Below are positions 10,374-22,937 of a stretch of 64,000 nucleotides of DNA, piece by piece (the first letter of the stretch is position 1; the number at the start of each line of letters is the position of its first letter). Origin of the DNA: Berghia stephanieae. Its lineage: Eukaryota; Mollusca; Gastropoda; Nudibranchia; Aeolidiidae. A model generated the notes under the pieces. It was given only the letters and a program-made list of their open reading frames with translations. It did no database searches and had not been told where the DNA came from. The stretch covers positions 35,645,682 to 35,709,681 of the forward strand of contig CM067454.1 of NCBI GenBank assembly GCA_034508935.3, given 5' to 3'. The position numbers were made by a program, and so were the translations under genes.

Positions 10374-13300
10374 ATGACAACACCTAATTATTGTTATAAC
10401 TATTCACCCCAACACCTACGTACAATACGACACACAATTAATAATACACCAAATTTAGAAATAGTGAACATTTTGAGATCTTTTGAATTATTCAAGGCAT
10501 ACAGAAAATTAACAAAAAGAGGAAATAAAGGTGGAAGGAAACAAAAACAAAAACCAGGAGAAACCAAAGAAAAAATCAAAAACAACTCGGTCAAATTAAA
10601 ATGCAATAATTTAAATTCTACTAATAACAATGACGGAAGGCAACGGAAAACCACCGTCACTAACAAACTTTCCCAGGACATCAGCTGTCCCGAACACGTT
10701 GAACGTTTCAAACTGGTGCGAAATGAAACAATCACATTGGTCACGTGGAATATACGTACATTAAACCATTTAGGAAAATTTGAAAACGTTATTCAAGAAA
10801 TGAAAAAGTTCCAAATTAACATCCTTGGAATCTCAGAAACGAAGTGGAAGGGAGAAGGAATAGTTAAAGAAGATGATTTTGTATTGTATTATGCAGGTGG
10901 AAAACATCATGAAAAAGGGTTGGAATTCTTTTAGACAAATCAACATCAAAGTGCTATTTAGATCATGTTGCAATATCAGAAAGAGTTATCTTAGTAAAGT
11001 TGAAAGGAAACCCGTTTAATGTTAATATTATTCAATATACGCCCCGACATCAGACAGTGACGAAAACACAATTGAGACATTATATCAAGATATGGAACAA
11101 GCATTAAAGCAATGTAAATCTGATGAAATTCGTTTAATAATTGGTGATTTCAATGCAAAGGTTGGTAACGAGATAGTTGAAAATATCGTTGCCCCCCCCC
11201 CCCCCCCCCCCCCCCACGGATAGGTACCAAAAATGATAGAGTGGAAAGACTTGTCGACTGGTGAAGATTGGAAAACCTTACTATTGTCAATACATGGTTT
11301 AAAAACCACGATAGAAAGAAGTGGACATGGATAAGCCCAGGTAGCCTTTATAAAAATTTGATAGACTTTATTCTGGTCCAACATCGATTCAGAAATATCG
11401 TACGCAACACAACAACTATTCCAAGCGCAGATTGTAATAGTGACCACAGACCTGTTTGTTTTGTTTGTTTGTTTTTAAGGGTTTTACGGCGCTTGTAACA
11501 CATTTAGGTTATATCAGCGCCAGTAAAAAGGAAGAAAATGGGATAGTCGAAAAGTTCTAGAATTACAATTAAAGAACCCAAGAGAGAGTAAGACAAAGGG
11601 GAATTGGGAACAAAAAGGGATCAGATGTAGATTCCAAGAGCATACCATCAATGTACTAAGTTTGAGATCACCTATAAGTCTCACCAAGACACAAGTACAA
11701 GATCCAACAAAGAGGAATGCACTCAAATGCTTACATTATAAACTCAAAATAACACATATAATAATACATAATATAATAATACATAACAGAGAGATGATTA
11801 ACAAGGAAAAAAATATCATCTCCCAAAACAATAACTATGCATTTGACTGTTTCCCTCCCAGCTAGAACTCCGGCCAGGGCCAGAACAAAACCAAGTAATC
11901 TCATTTCAAGACAAAGACAGAAAGCATGTTGGAAAACAGATATAAGGGGATAGAAGACACAGTATGTACCCCCTGCCCACCCAGACCACAGAACTGTCAA
12001 GGCCACGCTAAAAATAAAACTTAAATAAATAAAGAAAAAGAAAGTGGAACCAAAACTGCAATTAGATCTATTGAGAATTAACCATCAAATAAAAAATGAT
12101 TACAAAGAATGCGTGAAAGAAAAAAGTGAAAACTTGACCTCAGATATAAACATAGATGAGTACTGGAATCAAGTATCTAACTGCATCACAGAATCTGCAA
12201 GAGAAACTATTCCATCTGTGAAAAAACACGAACCAAAACATAAGTGGATGGATGACAAGATCTTGAAACTGATGAATAAAAGACGAAAACTAGAACGCAA
12301 CAGCAATGAATATAAAGAAGCTAATAAGATTATAAAACGTGAGTGTAAGAGAGCAAAGGAAGATTATATTGAACATGAATGCCACACAGAATTGAAAGAC
12401 TGAAACAATCTAACACCAAACAATTCTACCAGTCAATACATGATCTAAGTGGAAAACGCCCAGCCGTGGCAAGAAAATGCGTTAAAGACGCAAACGGTAA
12501 TATACTTATCGACAACAACGAAATTTTGGAACGTTGGGCAGTATACATAAAAAATCTATACGCGGATGACAAAAGAGGGACGAGCTTGGATAAAGAAATC
12601 TCTACTGGGAACACGGGTCCCCAGATAATGCGAGAAGAAGTTGCTTGCAAAGAGATGAAAAAGGGGAAAGCGGTAGACCAAGATAGCTTCTCAATCGAAT
12701 TGATTGACGCCCTCGACGATCTGGGAATAGACATTCTGACAAAAGCCTTTAGTGTCTTATATAAAAAGGGTGAATTACCTAATGTCTAAAGACAATCGGT
12801 ATTCATTACGATACCCAAAATACAAGGTACTATTGACTGTGACCAACACAGAAAAATCAGCATAATGAGCCAGGCCACAAAAATTATGTTAAGAATACTT
12901 ATGAAAAGAATGAGGGGCAAGATATCTCCAGAGATAAGTGACGAGCAGTTTGGTTTTGTTAAAGAAAAGGGTACGATAAATGTAATCTTTACATTGAAAA
13001 CATTAATGCAACGGTCAATCGAAAAACAAAAATCACTTTATATGTGCTTCATTGATTATTCCAAAGCTTTAGATTCAGTACAGCACGATACGCTATTCAA
13101 AATCTTAGAAAATATATAGACAGTAAAGACCTTCGACTTGTGAAAAACTTATTTGGAATCAAACAGCGTGTGTCAAACTGGATAATGAAACATCGGACTT
13201 CTTTAACATCGAGATGGGAGTAAGACAAGGTTGCGTCTTATCACCGGACCTTTTTAACATATAATATAGTGAAATAATATTCAAATAAATTGAAAATATG

Positions 13301-14133
13301 AAAGACGTCGTCGTTGGAGGGCAGAATATGAATAGCATAAGATACGCAGACGATGGTACTCTGATGGCCTACTCTCCAGAACACGTGCAGAAAATTTTAG
13401 ATACAGTAGTGTGCAAAAGTGAAGAGATGGGTCTGAAACTAAATATTAAGAAAACCGAATGCATGGTGGTCTCAAAGAATGACAACAGCGCGACCTTCCA
13501 CTTGTCGAGCAAAGGAGAGACCATCAAACAAGTAAAGAAATTTAAATATATAGGCACTATCATCACCCATGACGCACGTGACATAGAGGACAAAAAACAA
13601 AGAATAGCAATAGCAAAAAAAAAATAAACGTGTTCCATAAAATGCGACCAGTTGTGTCAAACAACAACCTAAACTTGAAGACCAGAATGAAAGTAGTAGA
13701 AACATATGTTATAAGTACCGTTTTATATGAAACGTGGACGCTTGACAAAGAATGTATGAGGAGGTTAGAGGCACTTGAGATGTGGATGTATAGAAGAATG
13801 TTGAGGGTATCATGGACAGACAGGTGTACGAACGAGGAAGTGTTGGAGAAGGTGAGAAAGGGAAGAATACTGATCGATAACATTAGAAAGAGGCAGTTAC
13901 GCTTTCTGGGACATGTGTGGAGAAGAGACGGAATAGAAAAGTTGGTAACATCTGGGATGATCGAAGGAAAGAGAGCTAGAGGAAGACAAAGAATGACTTA
14001 TTATCTAAATAACCTAAGAATGGCCAAATGTGAGTTAAAAAGCAACACAGATTTCATGCGCACCGCAGAGGATCGTGATTCGTGGAGACAGCTGACCGAT
14101 AACGTGCTCAAGAGCACAAGCCACGATGGATGA
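10374..14133 (+). mobile_element. LINE with APE endonuclease and RT, nearly full length, broken, split by a retroposon
   Basis: The first ORF (10374-10934) ends in an endonuclease start, ITLVTWNIRTLNHLGKF and ILGISETKWKGEG. Endonuclease pieces continue in other frames: GDFNAKVGNE near 11145-11175, KKWTWISPGS near 11315 and NSDHRPV near 11430-11455. A 529-bp retroposon (11455-11983) interrupts it. The linker and RT resume at about 12000: KEMKKGKAVDQDSF (12655), DEQFGFVKEKGT (12940), FIDYSKALDSV (RT motif A, about 13050) and RYADDGTLMA (RT motif C, about 13340). The C-terminal part reads RRLEALEMWMYRRMLRVSW, LRFLGHVWRRDG and GKRARGRQR and ends TGA 14133. There are at least five frame changes or stops, plus a C-homopolymer at about 11191-11215 that replaces part of the endonuclease. 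The clade is RTE-related or similar; I cannot place it precisely. Confidence 0.85.
11455..11983 (-). mobile_element. 530-bp retroposon (family D), full length, inserted in LINE
   Basis: Flanked by 13-bp direct repeats gaccacagacctg (11442-11454) and gaccacagaactg (11984-11996), which differ by one base. The left end is T-rich (reverse of an A-rich tail tttttaagggttttacggcg); the right end is the head ccctgcccacccag. The LINE reading frame resumes directly after the right repeat. The same sequence occurs in + orientation at 62918-63453. There is no ORF and no tRNA-like A/B box. The duplications and A-rich tail indicate retroposition by a LINE machinery in trans, so it is SINE-like although long. 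Confidence 0.8.
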
Positions 14134-14180
14134 TGAATGATATTGTAACCGCCTACATGAGAATAAGATTCGTAAAAACG

Positions 14181-14235
14181 GGAGCATTCATATAGCACAA
14201 TATCCACGAAACGTGCTCAAAGGGCTTTACATTTT
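14181..14235 (-). repeat. SINE family A tail remnant
   Basis: Has catatagcacaatatccacg and gtgctcaaagggctttaca, a short tail-only fragment. Confidence 0.6.
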
Positions 14236-14284
14236 TTTAATTTCCGAATTGTATATTCTTTTGCTAAACAAGTCCCAAGTTTTG

Positions 14285-14403
14285 AATAGATCCAACGATC
14301 CATCAATCCCCCCATCCATCCAACCATCTTTCTATCCATATATCCATTCACCAACCATTCATCTAACCAATCATTTATCCGTCCATCCATCTATCAACCC
14401 CCA
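14285..14403. repeat. Degenerate (CCAT)n repeat
   Basis: Irregular CCATC/CCAA/CTAT units, about 120 bases. Confidence 0.7.
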
Positions 14404-14473
14404 AAACCCTGTTTAATTACCTTTATATTGTAATCGACTACATGACAATAAGACTAATAAAAAACTGGAGAAC

Positions 14474-14576
14474 TCATATTGGGCAATATCCACAAAACGT
14501 GCTCAAAGGGCTTTACAGCCTACAGCAACACTTAACATGCAGGACGAGACATGTCGCCTGTTAGGCGATATTATAT
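14474..14576 (-). repeat. SINE family A tail fragment
   Basis: Contains caatatccacaaaacgtgct, caaagggctttacagcctac and gtcgcctgttaggcgatatt, matching the 3' half of the family A SINEs. The head is missing. Confidence 0.7.
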
Positions 14577-14597
14577 TTTAAAAAAAACATTTAGTAT

Positions 14598-14918
<321 letters not shown>

Positions 14919-14924
14919 AATAAT

Positions 14925-16585
14925 TGAACGAACTTGAACAATACTCTCGACGCAACACAATTGGAATTTTTGGCATCAGGAAGAGTGATAGAAACAACCA
15001 CTGAGTGCCAACATAGGATTGTAACAGTTGTGAAAGAAAACTTAAAGATAAATGTTGTGGAGGCAGATATAGATGCAATCCACCGATCAGGGAAAATACG
15101 AAATGATCGTCCTAGGGGCATAATCGTGAAATTTACCTGCAGAAACAAAAGGGATTCTGTACTGAAGCAAAAGCGTTTGCTTAAAAGGGTCCGGCGTATC
15201 AGTCATGGGAGATCTTACACTAACAAATCTCCACAGGCTGAAAGAAATCAGAAAATGCCCCTCTGTACAGAATGCTTGGACATGGAACGGGAAATTTTAT
15301 GTCACAACTGATGATGGCAACAAAATTAAGGTAACTGGCGAAATGTCATTCATTGATATCACAGAAAAGCCTAACGTTCAACATAAAACACCCAAGATTG
15401 TTCCAGAATTACGACAACATTGGCCAGAATTTCCTATAGTACCGAGCAATCAGCATCAGCATCCAGAAAGTCCCATTTGAAATCTAACAACCATGACACC
15501 CCAACCTGCAACAAATACCTAATAGATGAAGACACCCCTAGAGCTCCAAACTTGACCCCTGGAAGACATCACGTTCCCTATTACAATCGTGGGACAAGAA
15601 CAAGAGGAAGTCGAAAACATCATGACATAACCGACAATTACAGTTTCAATAATTGACTAGGAAACAAGATTGTCGAATGTATTCAATCTACGTAGTGATG
15701 ATGAAGCTGATATTTTAGATTTAAACAGTAATTTTATAATGTTCTATTCAAATGTTGATGGTTTATTAAACAAAAGGGAAGAAATTGATTATTTGATTTA
15801 CATGTATAATCCCAAAATTCCATGTTTTACTGAGATAATGTCAAAAAATCGATCCGACACTGATATTGAATCTGAATTTAATCTTAATGGATATACCTTA
15901 TATACGAATATTGATCTCAAAGAGGCGTGTGATCTATATTTCTTCTACTACAGATAATCAACAATTTTATTTTGATGAAATGACGAAAGAGAGTATTTGG
16001 TGTCAGTTCAGATATAATAAATTATCGTTTCTTATCGGAAATATTTATAGACGGCATTGTTCAGATAAGCTAAATGTCATTAATAGCTTTAAGGCAAATA
16101 AATTATCTATTAATCGCGAATCATTTAACTCTATTTTGATTACTGGTGATTTTAATTTTCCATTAATTAAATGGGTTGAACCTTGTCATGCATTTCCTGG
16201 AAAATTATTTGTGGAGGCAACCCGAGATGCATTTCTTGAACAAATGGAAAGAAGACCTACGAGACACAGACATAATCAGACAAGTAATGTTTGAGACTTA
16301 CTTCTTGTTACGATGATAGTTGGATTGATAGTATTGACCACCTTCCACCGATCGGTAAAAGTGACCATGATCAACTTTTTATCTCTATTAATTTACCCAG
16401 ACATGTTTGTTGTAATATGATGTACACGTTTGTAAGAAAAAAGATTATTATTTTGATTATCGTAATGGTAATTATGAAGTATGTGCACATGAAATGGAGA
16501 TTGCTGATTGGGAAACTTTGGAAGACATGTTTGTGGATGATGCTTGGTTAGTATTGAGAGATAAGATAAAGTCTGCTGAAAGATT
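14925..16585 (+). mobile_element. LINE of the CR1/L2 type: ORF1 C-terminus plus endonuclease, broken and truncated
   Basis: The ORF1 part reads DIDAIHRSGKIRNDRPRGII and KFTCRNKRDSVLKQKR (about 15070-15180). After a frame change it continues WTWNGKFYVTTDDGNKIKV (about 15275-15335), the usual C-terminal end of ORF1 proteins in CR1/L2/Jockey-like LINEs. ORF2 opens near 15670; its endonuclease has FYSNVDGLLNKREEIDYLI (about 15745), then in another frame ITGDFNFPLIKW (about 16140) and IGKSDHDQLFISI (about 16355), then the linker up to about 16585. No reverse transcriptase follows: the sequence switches to the tail of a different LINE. Several frame changes show that it is dead. Confidence 0.78.
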
Positions 16586-17110
16586 GACCCTGAGCTAAAT
16601 AACACCTGCCGGATCATTACTGGTAACTTGAAACCGACTGCAGTTCCAGTCCCATCGGCTGGCAGGCAGGCATTGCACCTCCCCACATTCGAAGAGCCAC
16701 TGCTTCCAAAGCCCAGAGATATAAACAGGAAATGGATCCAAGGCAACCCCTCCATGACCCAACGACAAGTAGACTAAGTCGAGAAAGAGCTTCATGACGG
16801 AAGAAAGCATCAACCCTGATCATGCAGCTGTTTACGGACGTTCCACACGATGGGAGTGGGGCAATCATACAAATGAAGCTGTTGAAGATGCAAGAGAAGA
16901 ATTGCCCTACGGAACTAAGCTCCCCAGGAATGAATGGGTAACATTGAACAGAGCACGGGCAGAACTCGGGAGAACTGCTGAAACCATGAAAAAGTGGAGA
17001 CTGGCTGAGATTAGCTTGTGTTGTGTACACGTGGATGCCCAGAACTGACGATGGAGCACATCCTTAGAGAATGCGCAGTGACGACCTCCAAGAGTCTGCT
17101 CCCCAAATGC
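16586..17110 (+). mobile_element. LINE 3' segment (post-RT region with Cys/His motif), broken
   Basis: Begins PELNNTCRIITGNLKPT (16590-16640), followed by out-of-frame pieces. The ORF from 16794 contains LPRNEWVTLNRARAELGRT and ends in the next frame with a CxxGC...TMEHILREC pattern (about 17020-17075). This is the C-terminal zinc-knuckle region found after the RT in many Jockey/CR1-like LINEs of molluscs. The join with the preceding LINE at about 16585 is abrupt, so this is either a chimera or two adjacent insertions. At least three frame breaks. Confidence 0.65.
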
Positions 17111-17394
17111 TGTGCAGTGGGTCGGTGTTAGAGCGAGAAGCTATAATGATGAGTAGCAGCAAAAAACCTTATTACAGCTCGAACTTCTTTGGACTTCTCA
17201 GTTATGGGAATAGGCATCTTTGTTTTTATGCAGATCAGAATCTTGTTCATCAATAGTGCTGAAACGTTCAGCACTGATGTATAACAAAATAATCTTTCAT
17301 CTTCGGTTTACAGATTTCGAATATCATCATTGGTTCAGGAGATATGGCTCTACTTACCTTATTTCTGGGACAGCCCTCGTAGTAATAGTAGTGC

Positions 17395-17655
<261 letters not shown>

Positions 17656-17669
17656 TTGGATATTTATAA

Positions 17670-19352
17670 CACTGCGTGGCATTTTCCCCTCTAAGCGGTA
17701 TTTCAGAGTTAGGTCTACTCGACCCCATTAGTGAGGTCAGCTCATGGGTGGAACAGGTAGCGGTCAAGGGGAATCTGTGATGCCGCTGATGGTAATTATT
17801 GTTGTAATATTTCATGGTATTGCTCAGTTGCTAACATGAATATGACCATTATTCCCTCACCACAATCAAAGCAAGGGTTTTGTTCATCATATGCCATGGT
17901 TGATAATAATAATATATAATAATGTATTCTCTTAAGGCTGCTCATAAGAGAGTTGTCAATTTAGTGGTTTTTGCGCTATCAATGAAATTCATTTGTTGTA
18001 ATTTGCATATTAATAATTTAATTCCCAGCAGCAGAAAATGGTTGAAACAAGCATAATTGTAAAGTAAAAATCACGGTCTTGATACATGACAAGATTTATT
18101 GTCCGGGCAGTAAAATCATAAAAGATATGAATTTTTTATTGTAAAATTCTTATTTGGCATGACTTGGTGAGATCCTCATTTTCTCTCCCACAGTATTCCA
18201 TGTCGTGAATTATGTCCAACATGAACAAAATATAAACCATTAGACGTAAATATTATTAATCTTATTTTTTAAGCATTTAACTGATTTAAATATGTAGTTT
18301 TGGGCACATTTGAAAGCCAATTTTTCATTGGCTTGAGACTGTTTTCTATACATTAATCCCTTACGATTCAAGTCAAACTTTGCTTTTTTTAAAATTAATG
18401 TTCGGAATTATTGTTTGAAGATATATACTGATTTTTATGGTTATCTCAGGAAATTGCCGTCTTTATAGTGTCATATAGGTGTCAATGTTTGATTGTTTCA
18501 TTTATTGTCTCTCTATGGATTGGCCTGGTGTGCTAGATTACTTTATGTACTTCACTGAAGGCTCCATTAAGGTCATTGAAATCCATCTCAATTACTCGTA
18601 TTTTTGCATGTTGAATAAGTAATACAATGTAAGTTCAAGTTCTCCTTTTGTGCAATGTGTTAACTTTTTATAGACTGAAGCGACCAGTATATATATATAT
18701 GTGGCAGTGATTTCCCATAAATTAAATGACCTTGCTGTGGTATGCCTGTCGTGTTATACTGACTTGACTGTTATTCAATTGTTTTATCTCTAAATTTGAC
18801 TGACTGGAGTTCAAGGGTATATCAGATGACTTTATAAGACAATGACTAAATGTGTATTCTTGGAGGAAAGGAGATTTTATTGAGCTTTTTATTGAGCTTT
18901 ATATAGCGCAATATCCACTAAATGTGCTCAAATCGCTTTACAAGGGGTCCCTGGTCAACAGCAACATTTAACATGTAGGACGGGACATGCCGCCTGTTAG
19001 GCGATATTACAATTTTTCGGACAAAGACAACGCTGTTAATGACCAGGTACTCATTTTACACCTGAGTACGGTGAGAGAATGTGAGTAAAGAGCCTTTTCC
19101 AAGGACTCAACTATGCGCCAAGCGCGAGGCTCGAACCCCGGACCTTCCGATCCGAAAGCGAGTGTCATACCACTAGACCACATAGCCGCACAAGCCGAGA
19201 TGATTCTATATAAGCTGTATAGGACAGTGTGGTTCGTTTTGAATGTAGTTGGTCTATTAGGAGAAAGCGGTACTAGACTTGTAATAAACTATATGCCCTC
19301 AAAATGTTTAATCTTCTTTTGTCCACATACTGTGTCCATCTGTTTGAGCAAA

Positions 19353-19385
<33 letters not shown>

Positions 19386-20312
19386 GTGTATGTGCTTGCA
19401 TGTCACGGTTAAAGATATATGTCTGTACACCAGATTTACATAAGTACATTTAAGTTGAAATACTATCTTTACCAGTGTATCATTATTGTAATCTTTAATC
19501 AATAGATTTATGTCATTACTATTAATATTAAGGGCATTCAAGGGATTTTATCCTATTTTGCCCTATACCATATTATGTTATGTTATGTTAAATCATTTAA
19601 TTTAACTGTACCTGTGCTAAGTGTTAGTTGTAATTGACGATTGATACTGCAATATTTGTAGCATGTCCAGTAAGCATCCTGTGTTGGTGATTATTTTTTT
19701 TCAAGTAAAGAGGTCATACTTTATAGGCAGATCGGTAGTAAATTGAGTTATTAAAATCATACACAATATTGGTTTTTAGTTTTTTACTGGTTAATAAAAT
19801 CTTATCCTCATGAGTTATTTTATCACATAATGACATAAATCATATCAGATTACTGTTATGACCAACACAACTGTTTGAGAGGAACGGAAATGGTAAAAAA
19901 AATGTACAGAACTAACAAAACCAAGAAAATCAACTGCCAATAATATGATAACAATGCACACGAACATAGATGCATAGATATATGTACTTAAGATATTTAT
20001 TACAACTCTTGAGATACTGCCGCTGAGTTTTGAATAACGATTTTTTTAAAATTTAAGTGCACCATAGTTTACACGCATTTAAAATTAGATCCACAATATG
20101 TGATATTTAAAGAAAACTATTAATCACAAGAATGTCAAATTTGCACTGATGTTTAGAAAGACAACTGATTTTTCAAATCAGAATAATAAAATGAAAGAGG
20201 CGGTTATTGTTTACCCGCTATACCGAAATATTATAAGAGCATAAATATCCATAATTGCCCCCAGTGACCCCGGCTCTGCCTGATACCAGTTAACCTGCAA
20301 TGACCCCCATAA
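17670..20312. mobile_element. AT-rich non-autonomous DNA transposon, copy 1 (right end missing)
   Basis: Begins cactgcgtggcattttcccc and is collinear with 25727-27700 over its length. It carries a family A SINE (18876-19196), about 100 bases near 18490-18600 that copy 2 lacks, and about 220 bases with a (TG)n tract near 19350-19580 that copy 2 lacks. Homology ends near 20312, before the inverted terminal repeat seen in copy 2. No coding capacity was recognised; the short ORFs are not shared in frame between copies. Confidence 0.7.
18876..19196 (-). mobile_element. tRNA-derived SINE, family A, full length
   Basis: On the minus strand it starts with a tRNA-like head: gtgcggctatgtggtctagt carries the A box and ggttcgagcc is the B box. 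A body follows (cattctctcaccgtactcag, gtgtaaaatgagtacc), then the tail ttgtaaagcgatttgagcac and ggatattgcgctatataaag. The tail resembles the conserved SINE tail domain spread across animals; that match is from memory. Copy 2 of the host transposon has the empty site (ggaaaggagatgattctata), so the insertion boundaries and a short gagat duplication (18871-18875, 19197-19201) are directly visible. Confidence 0.85.
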
Positions 20313-21204
20313 GGATGTTTGGATGTCAAACCTGCATATATGTACACGTCGATTTTTCCCACTTTCCTCAATAAATAATTCAAGATACGTATTGTTGACT
20401 TCAGATTCAATTTCAATATTTTATTCACCCTTGCATAGTACTGTTTTGAGGCTGTCGGCCACCCGTGACTTGATTTTGCTTTCGTTTCTTTATTTTATTT
20501 TATGTTTCATTGCTGTAGCTTTTCTTTTTATTTGTTTATATTATTTTGTATTACTTTTTTTTTTCTTTTTTTTTTCTTCTTAATTAATTGTCTGTCAGTA
20601 GGTTCGATCTTTCGGTCGAGACGCGAAAGGCATCTAAGTCAAGTCAAGTAGGTTTGATCGGAAAGACTATTGGTACCAAGCTAATCATCATTCTAAAGAA
20701 ACAAGACTGTGTTCTGAACCTTCCATGAAAATCCACCAAAATCTGTTCATGGGGAAAAAAAATTACAACATTTTTAAATTTTACATCTGTATGAGAATAG
20801 TTTCCCCCTTGTCTCTGTTCAAGGGAAATAATCAATAAAAAGCTATTCTTTACCTTTAACAATAAATACGAGGAAGGGGGTAAAATTATGACATTGAGTA
20901 GACCCTATAATAATTTTTCATTTAATTTATTTATTTTACATAAAATGTAAGCCTTTTGATGTTTTGGCATTTTAAAACACCGTTATATGGGTTGGTGGAA
21001 TTCCGCTAAAGGTGCGGGAATATGCGATCCTGGTGACAGACAATGCATTCACTTCATCTTTCAACGGCCTTGCTATTCAATCCCCTTAAATATTTTTCCC
21101 TTGCATGTGAATGTCTTTTTTTTTCTTTTTTTTTTTTTCTTTCTTTTTTATTTTTTTTTTTTTTTGTTTTTTGTTTTGTTTTGTTTTGATGATGCCATTT
21201 GATT
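20313..21204. other. Intergenic, T-rich tracts, no gene seen
   Basis: Contains long T/TTTC runs near 20550-20580 and 21115-21190. Bases at 20308-20345 (ggatgtcaaacctgcatata, tgtacacg) resemble 53033-53070, a short shared unknown repeat. Confidence 0.4.
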
Positions 21205-21340
21205 TCTCCTAGGCCCCGCCTAGAGTCTTTTACAGAGTTGGGTGGGGTTCCTGACCTCCCACAGTGGGCAGGGACGTACTTACTGTGTCATCTATCCTCC
21301 TATATCTGTTTTCCAACTTGATTTCTGTCTTTCGTACTAT
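21205..21340 (+). repeat. Head fragment of retroposon family D
   Basis: gggtggggttcctgacctcc, cacagtgggcagggacgtac and tatcctcctatatctgtttt match the first 130 bases of the full-length element at 62918. Only the 5' part is present. Confidence 0.7.
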
Positions 21341-21695
21341 CTCTCTAAGGTATCGTCGCTGTCAATATCCTTTCATATCTTTGTCGAGGGGCTAATGAAT
21401 GCAAAGTGCCTTATTCAACAGGTTGTGGTGTCTGAATTCGTTGGCCATCAAATTCTACACCACAAATTGTGTGACAAGAGATGACACCACATTGCCGAGC
21501 CTCACAATGTGACCATTTTAATCAGAAAGCAACATAGAGGTCTCTCTTTTACATATCATTTAACTTTGAATCAATTCTGTCGCAGCGTTTCAAGCTTGTG
21601 TATCTTGAAGATCTCTTTCCAAAATGATCATGGTACTTGTTTTCGTAGACCATATTTTAAAGTATGTTATGCCACATCCTGACTTTTTTTTTTAG

Positions 21696-21951
21696 TCCTT
21701 CAGACCATAGGCCGCATGGAGCCGGAGTTTATCCCGGTTTCTATAGCGTGAAACAGACAATAGCAATTGCTTGCTATCCTTTGGATAGGAAGCAAGTCTA
21801 TAGTAAACTACTCTCCGCCAAATCCAACAGACTCAGCTCCCATTCACTGTTGGGTGGACAGGGGGGTCAGAAAAAATGTCGACTGCATCGGGGATCAATC
21901 TCGGTCCCTTTGCGTGTGAAGCGAGTGCTCTACCAACTTAGCTATCGGGAC
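21696..21951 (-). mobile_element. tRNA-derived SINE, family C
   Basis: On the minus strand it begins tcccgatagctaagttggta then gagcactcgcttcaca (A box region), and gagattgatccccgatgcag holds the B box. A body follows with caacagtgaatgggagctga. The same head and first half occur at 29549 in + orientation, and decayed copies lie at 52330 and 59030. The inferred parent tRNA has the gatagctcagttggtagagc type of D-arm. Confidence 0.75.
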
Positions 21952-22160
21952 TCGAACACCCTGTCCTTGCTGGCTGAAAATGATGAGGACTCTTGGAGTG
22001 TTATCTAATGATATGCGTGTGCTAAAGTGTGCTATGGTTCGCATGGGCTCAATGTTGGTTCTGTCTGTTTAAACTGAGCAGAAAATATATCTTGTAATAC
22101 ATCAGTAAAACTACTACATGTTATAATCTACATTCACATTCAATTTCCAGCCAGATGTTG

Positions 22161-22493
22161 AGCTGAGCTGAGCTGAGCTTTTTATACAGCGCAATATCCA
22201 CTAAATGTGCTCAAAGCGCTTTACAAAGGGTCCCTGACCAACAGCAACACATAACACGTAGAACGAGACATGACGCCTATCGGGCGATATTACACATTTT
22301 TCGGACAGAGACAACGCTGTTAACGGCGAGGTACTCATTTTACACCTGAGTACAGTGAGAGAATGTGAGTAAAGAGCCTTTTCCAAGGACTCAACTATGC
22401 GCCGAGCGAGGCTCGAACCCAGGACCTTCCGATCCGAAAGCGAGTGTCATACGACAAGACCACATAGCCGCACACAATTGCATTTCATTCCAT
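22161..22493 (-). mobile_element. tRNA-derived SINE, family A, full length
   Basis: Tail first on the + strand (gcgcaatatccactaaatgt, gctcaaagcgctttacaaag), then the body, then the head ending cacatagccgcac. It is flanked by ccagatgttg at 22151-22160 and 22494-22503, within a longer imperfect similarity, which fits a target-site duplication. A small (gagct)n expansion sits at the tail. Confidence 0.8.
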
Positions 22494-22686
22494 CCAGATG
22501 TTGTATTTCAAAACAGCCTTGATACAATTAATGGTGTCAACATCAACCGGTCTGTATTTAACATGATGACCAGCTTTTTTTGCTTCCCTTGCTTGACAGG
22601 AATGGTGTTTGATTTTAAACAAGCACTGCTAACCTGAAATGCTACAGTGAAGTCATTCCCATTGTGTTATTATGCTCATGATTATA

Positions 22687-22937
22687 GGGAATTAGATTAG
22701 CGGAAGAGTAGCGTCCCTTGATTGGATGTCACCCATAGTCTGTGACGTCACCGGCGGAAAAGTTATTAGAGAGAGAACGTTATGTTGGTTGTGCGCATGC
22801 GCCTCTCCGCGAGGACGAGAGACGCATGCGCACAACCAACATGACGTTCTCTCTCTAATAACTTTTCCGCCGGTGACGTCACAGACTATGGGTGACGTCC
22901 AATCAAGGGACGCTACTCTTCCGCTAATTTCATTCCC
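22687..22937. mobile_element. Foldback MITE, 251 bp, almost a perfect palindrome
   Basis: The left arm contains agcggaagagtagcgtccct, tagtctgtgacgtcaccggc and ggaaaagttattagagagag; the right arm repeats this as reverse complement to the end. The arms meet at a short asymmetric centre near 22800-22825. TA flanks both ends (22685-22686, 22938-22939), which suits a Tc1/mariner-type duplication. The sister copy is at 56512-56761. The ORF inside it is a translation of the palindrome, not a gene. Confidence 0.88.

Noticed and set aside
11514-12006. ORFs at 11514-11726 (-), 11731-12006 (-), 62921-63169 (+) and 63183-63404 (+) as genes
   Set aside because: They are the same non-coding retroposon in opposite orientations; frames are not preserved across the other copies.
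19113-19412. ORF with GSNPGPSDPKASVIPLDHIA, also at 22365, 43866 and 55170
   Set aside because: This is the translated tRNA-like head of SINE family A, a well-known false protein in repeat-rich genomes.
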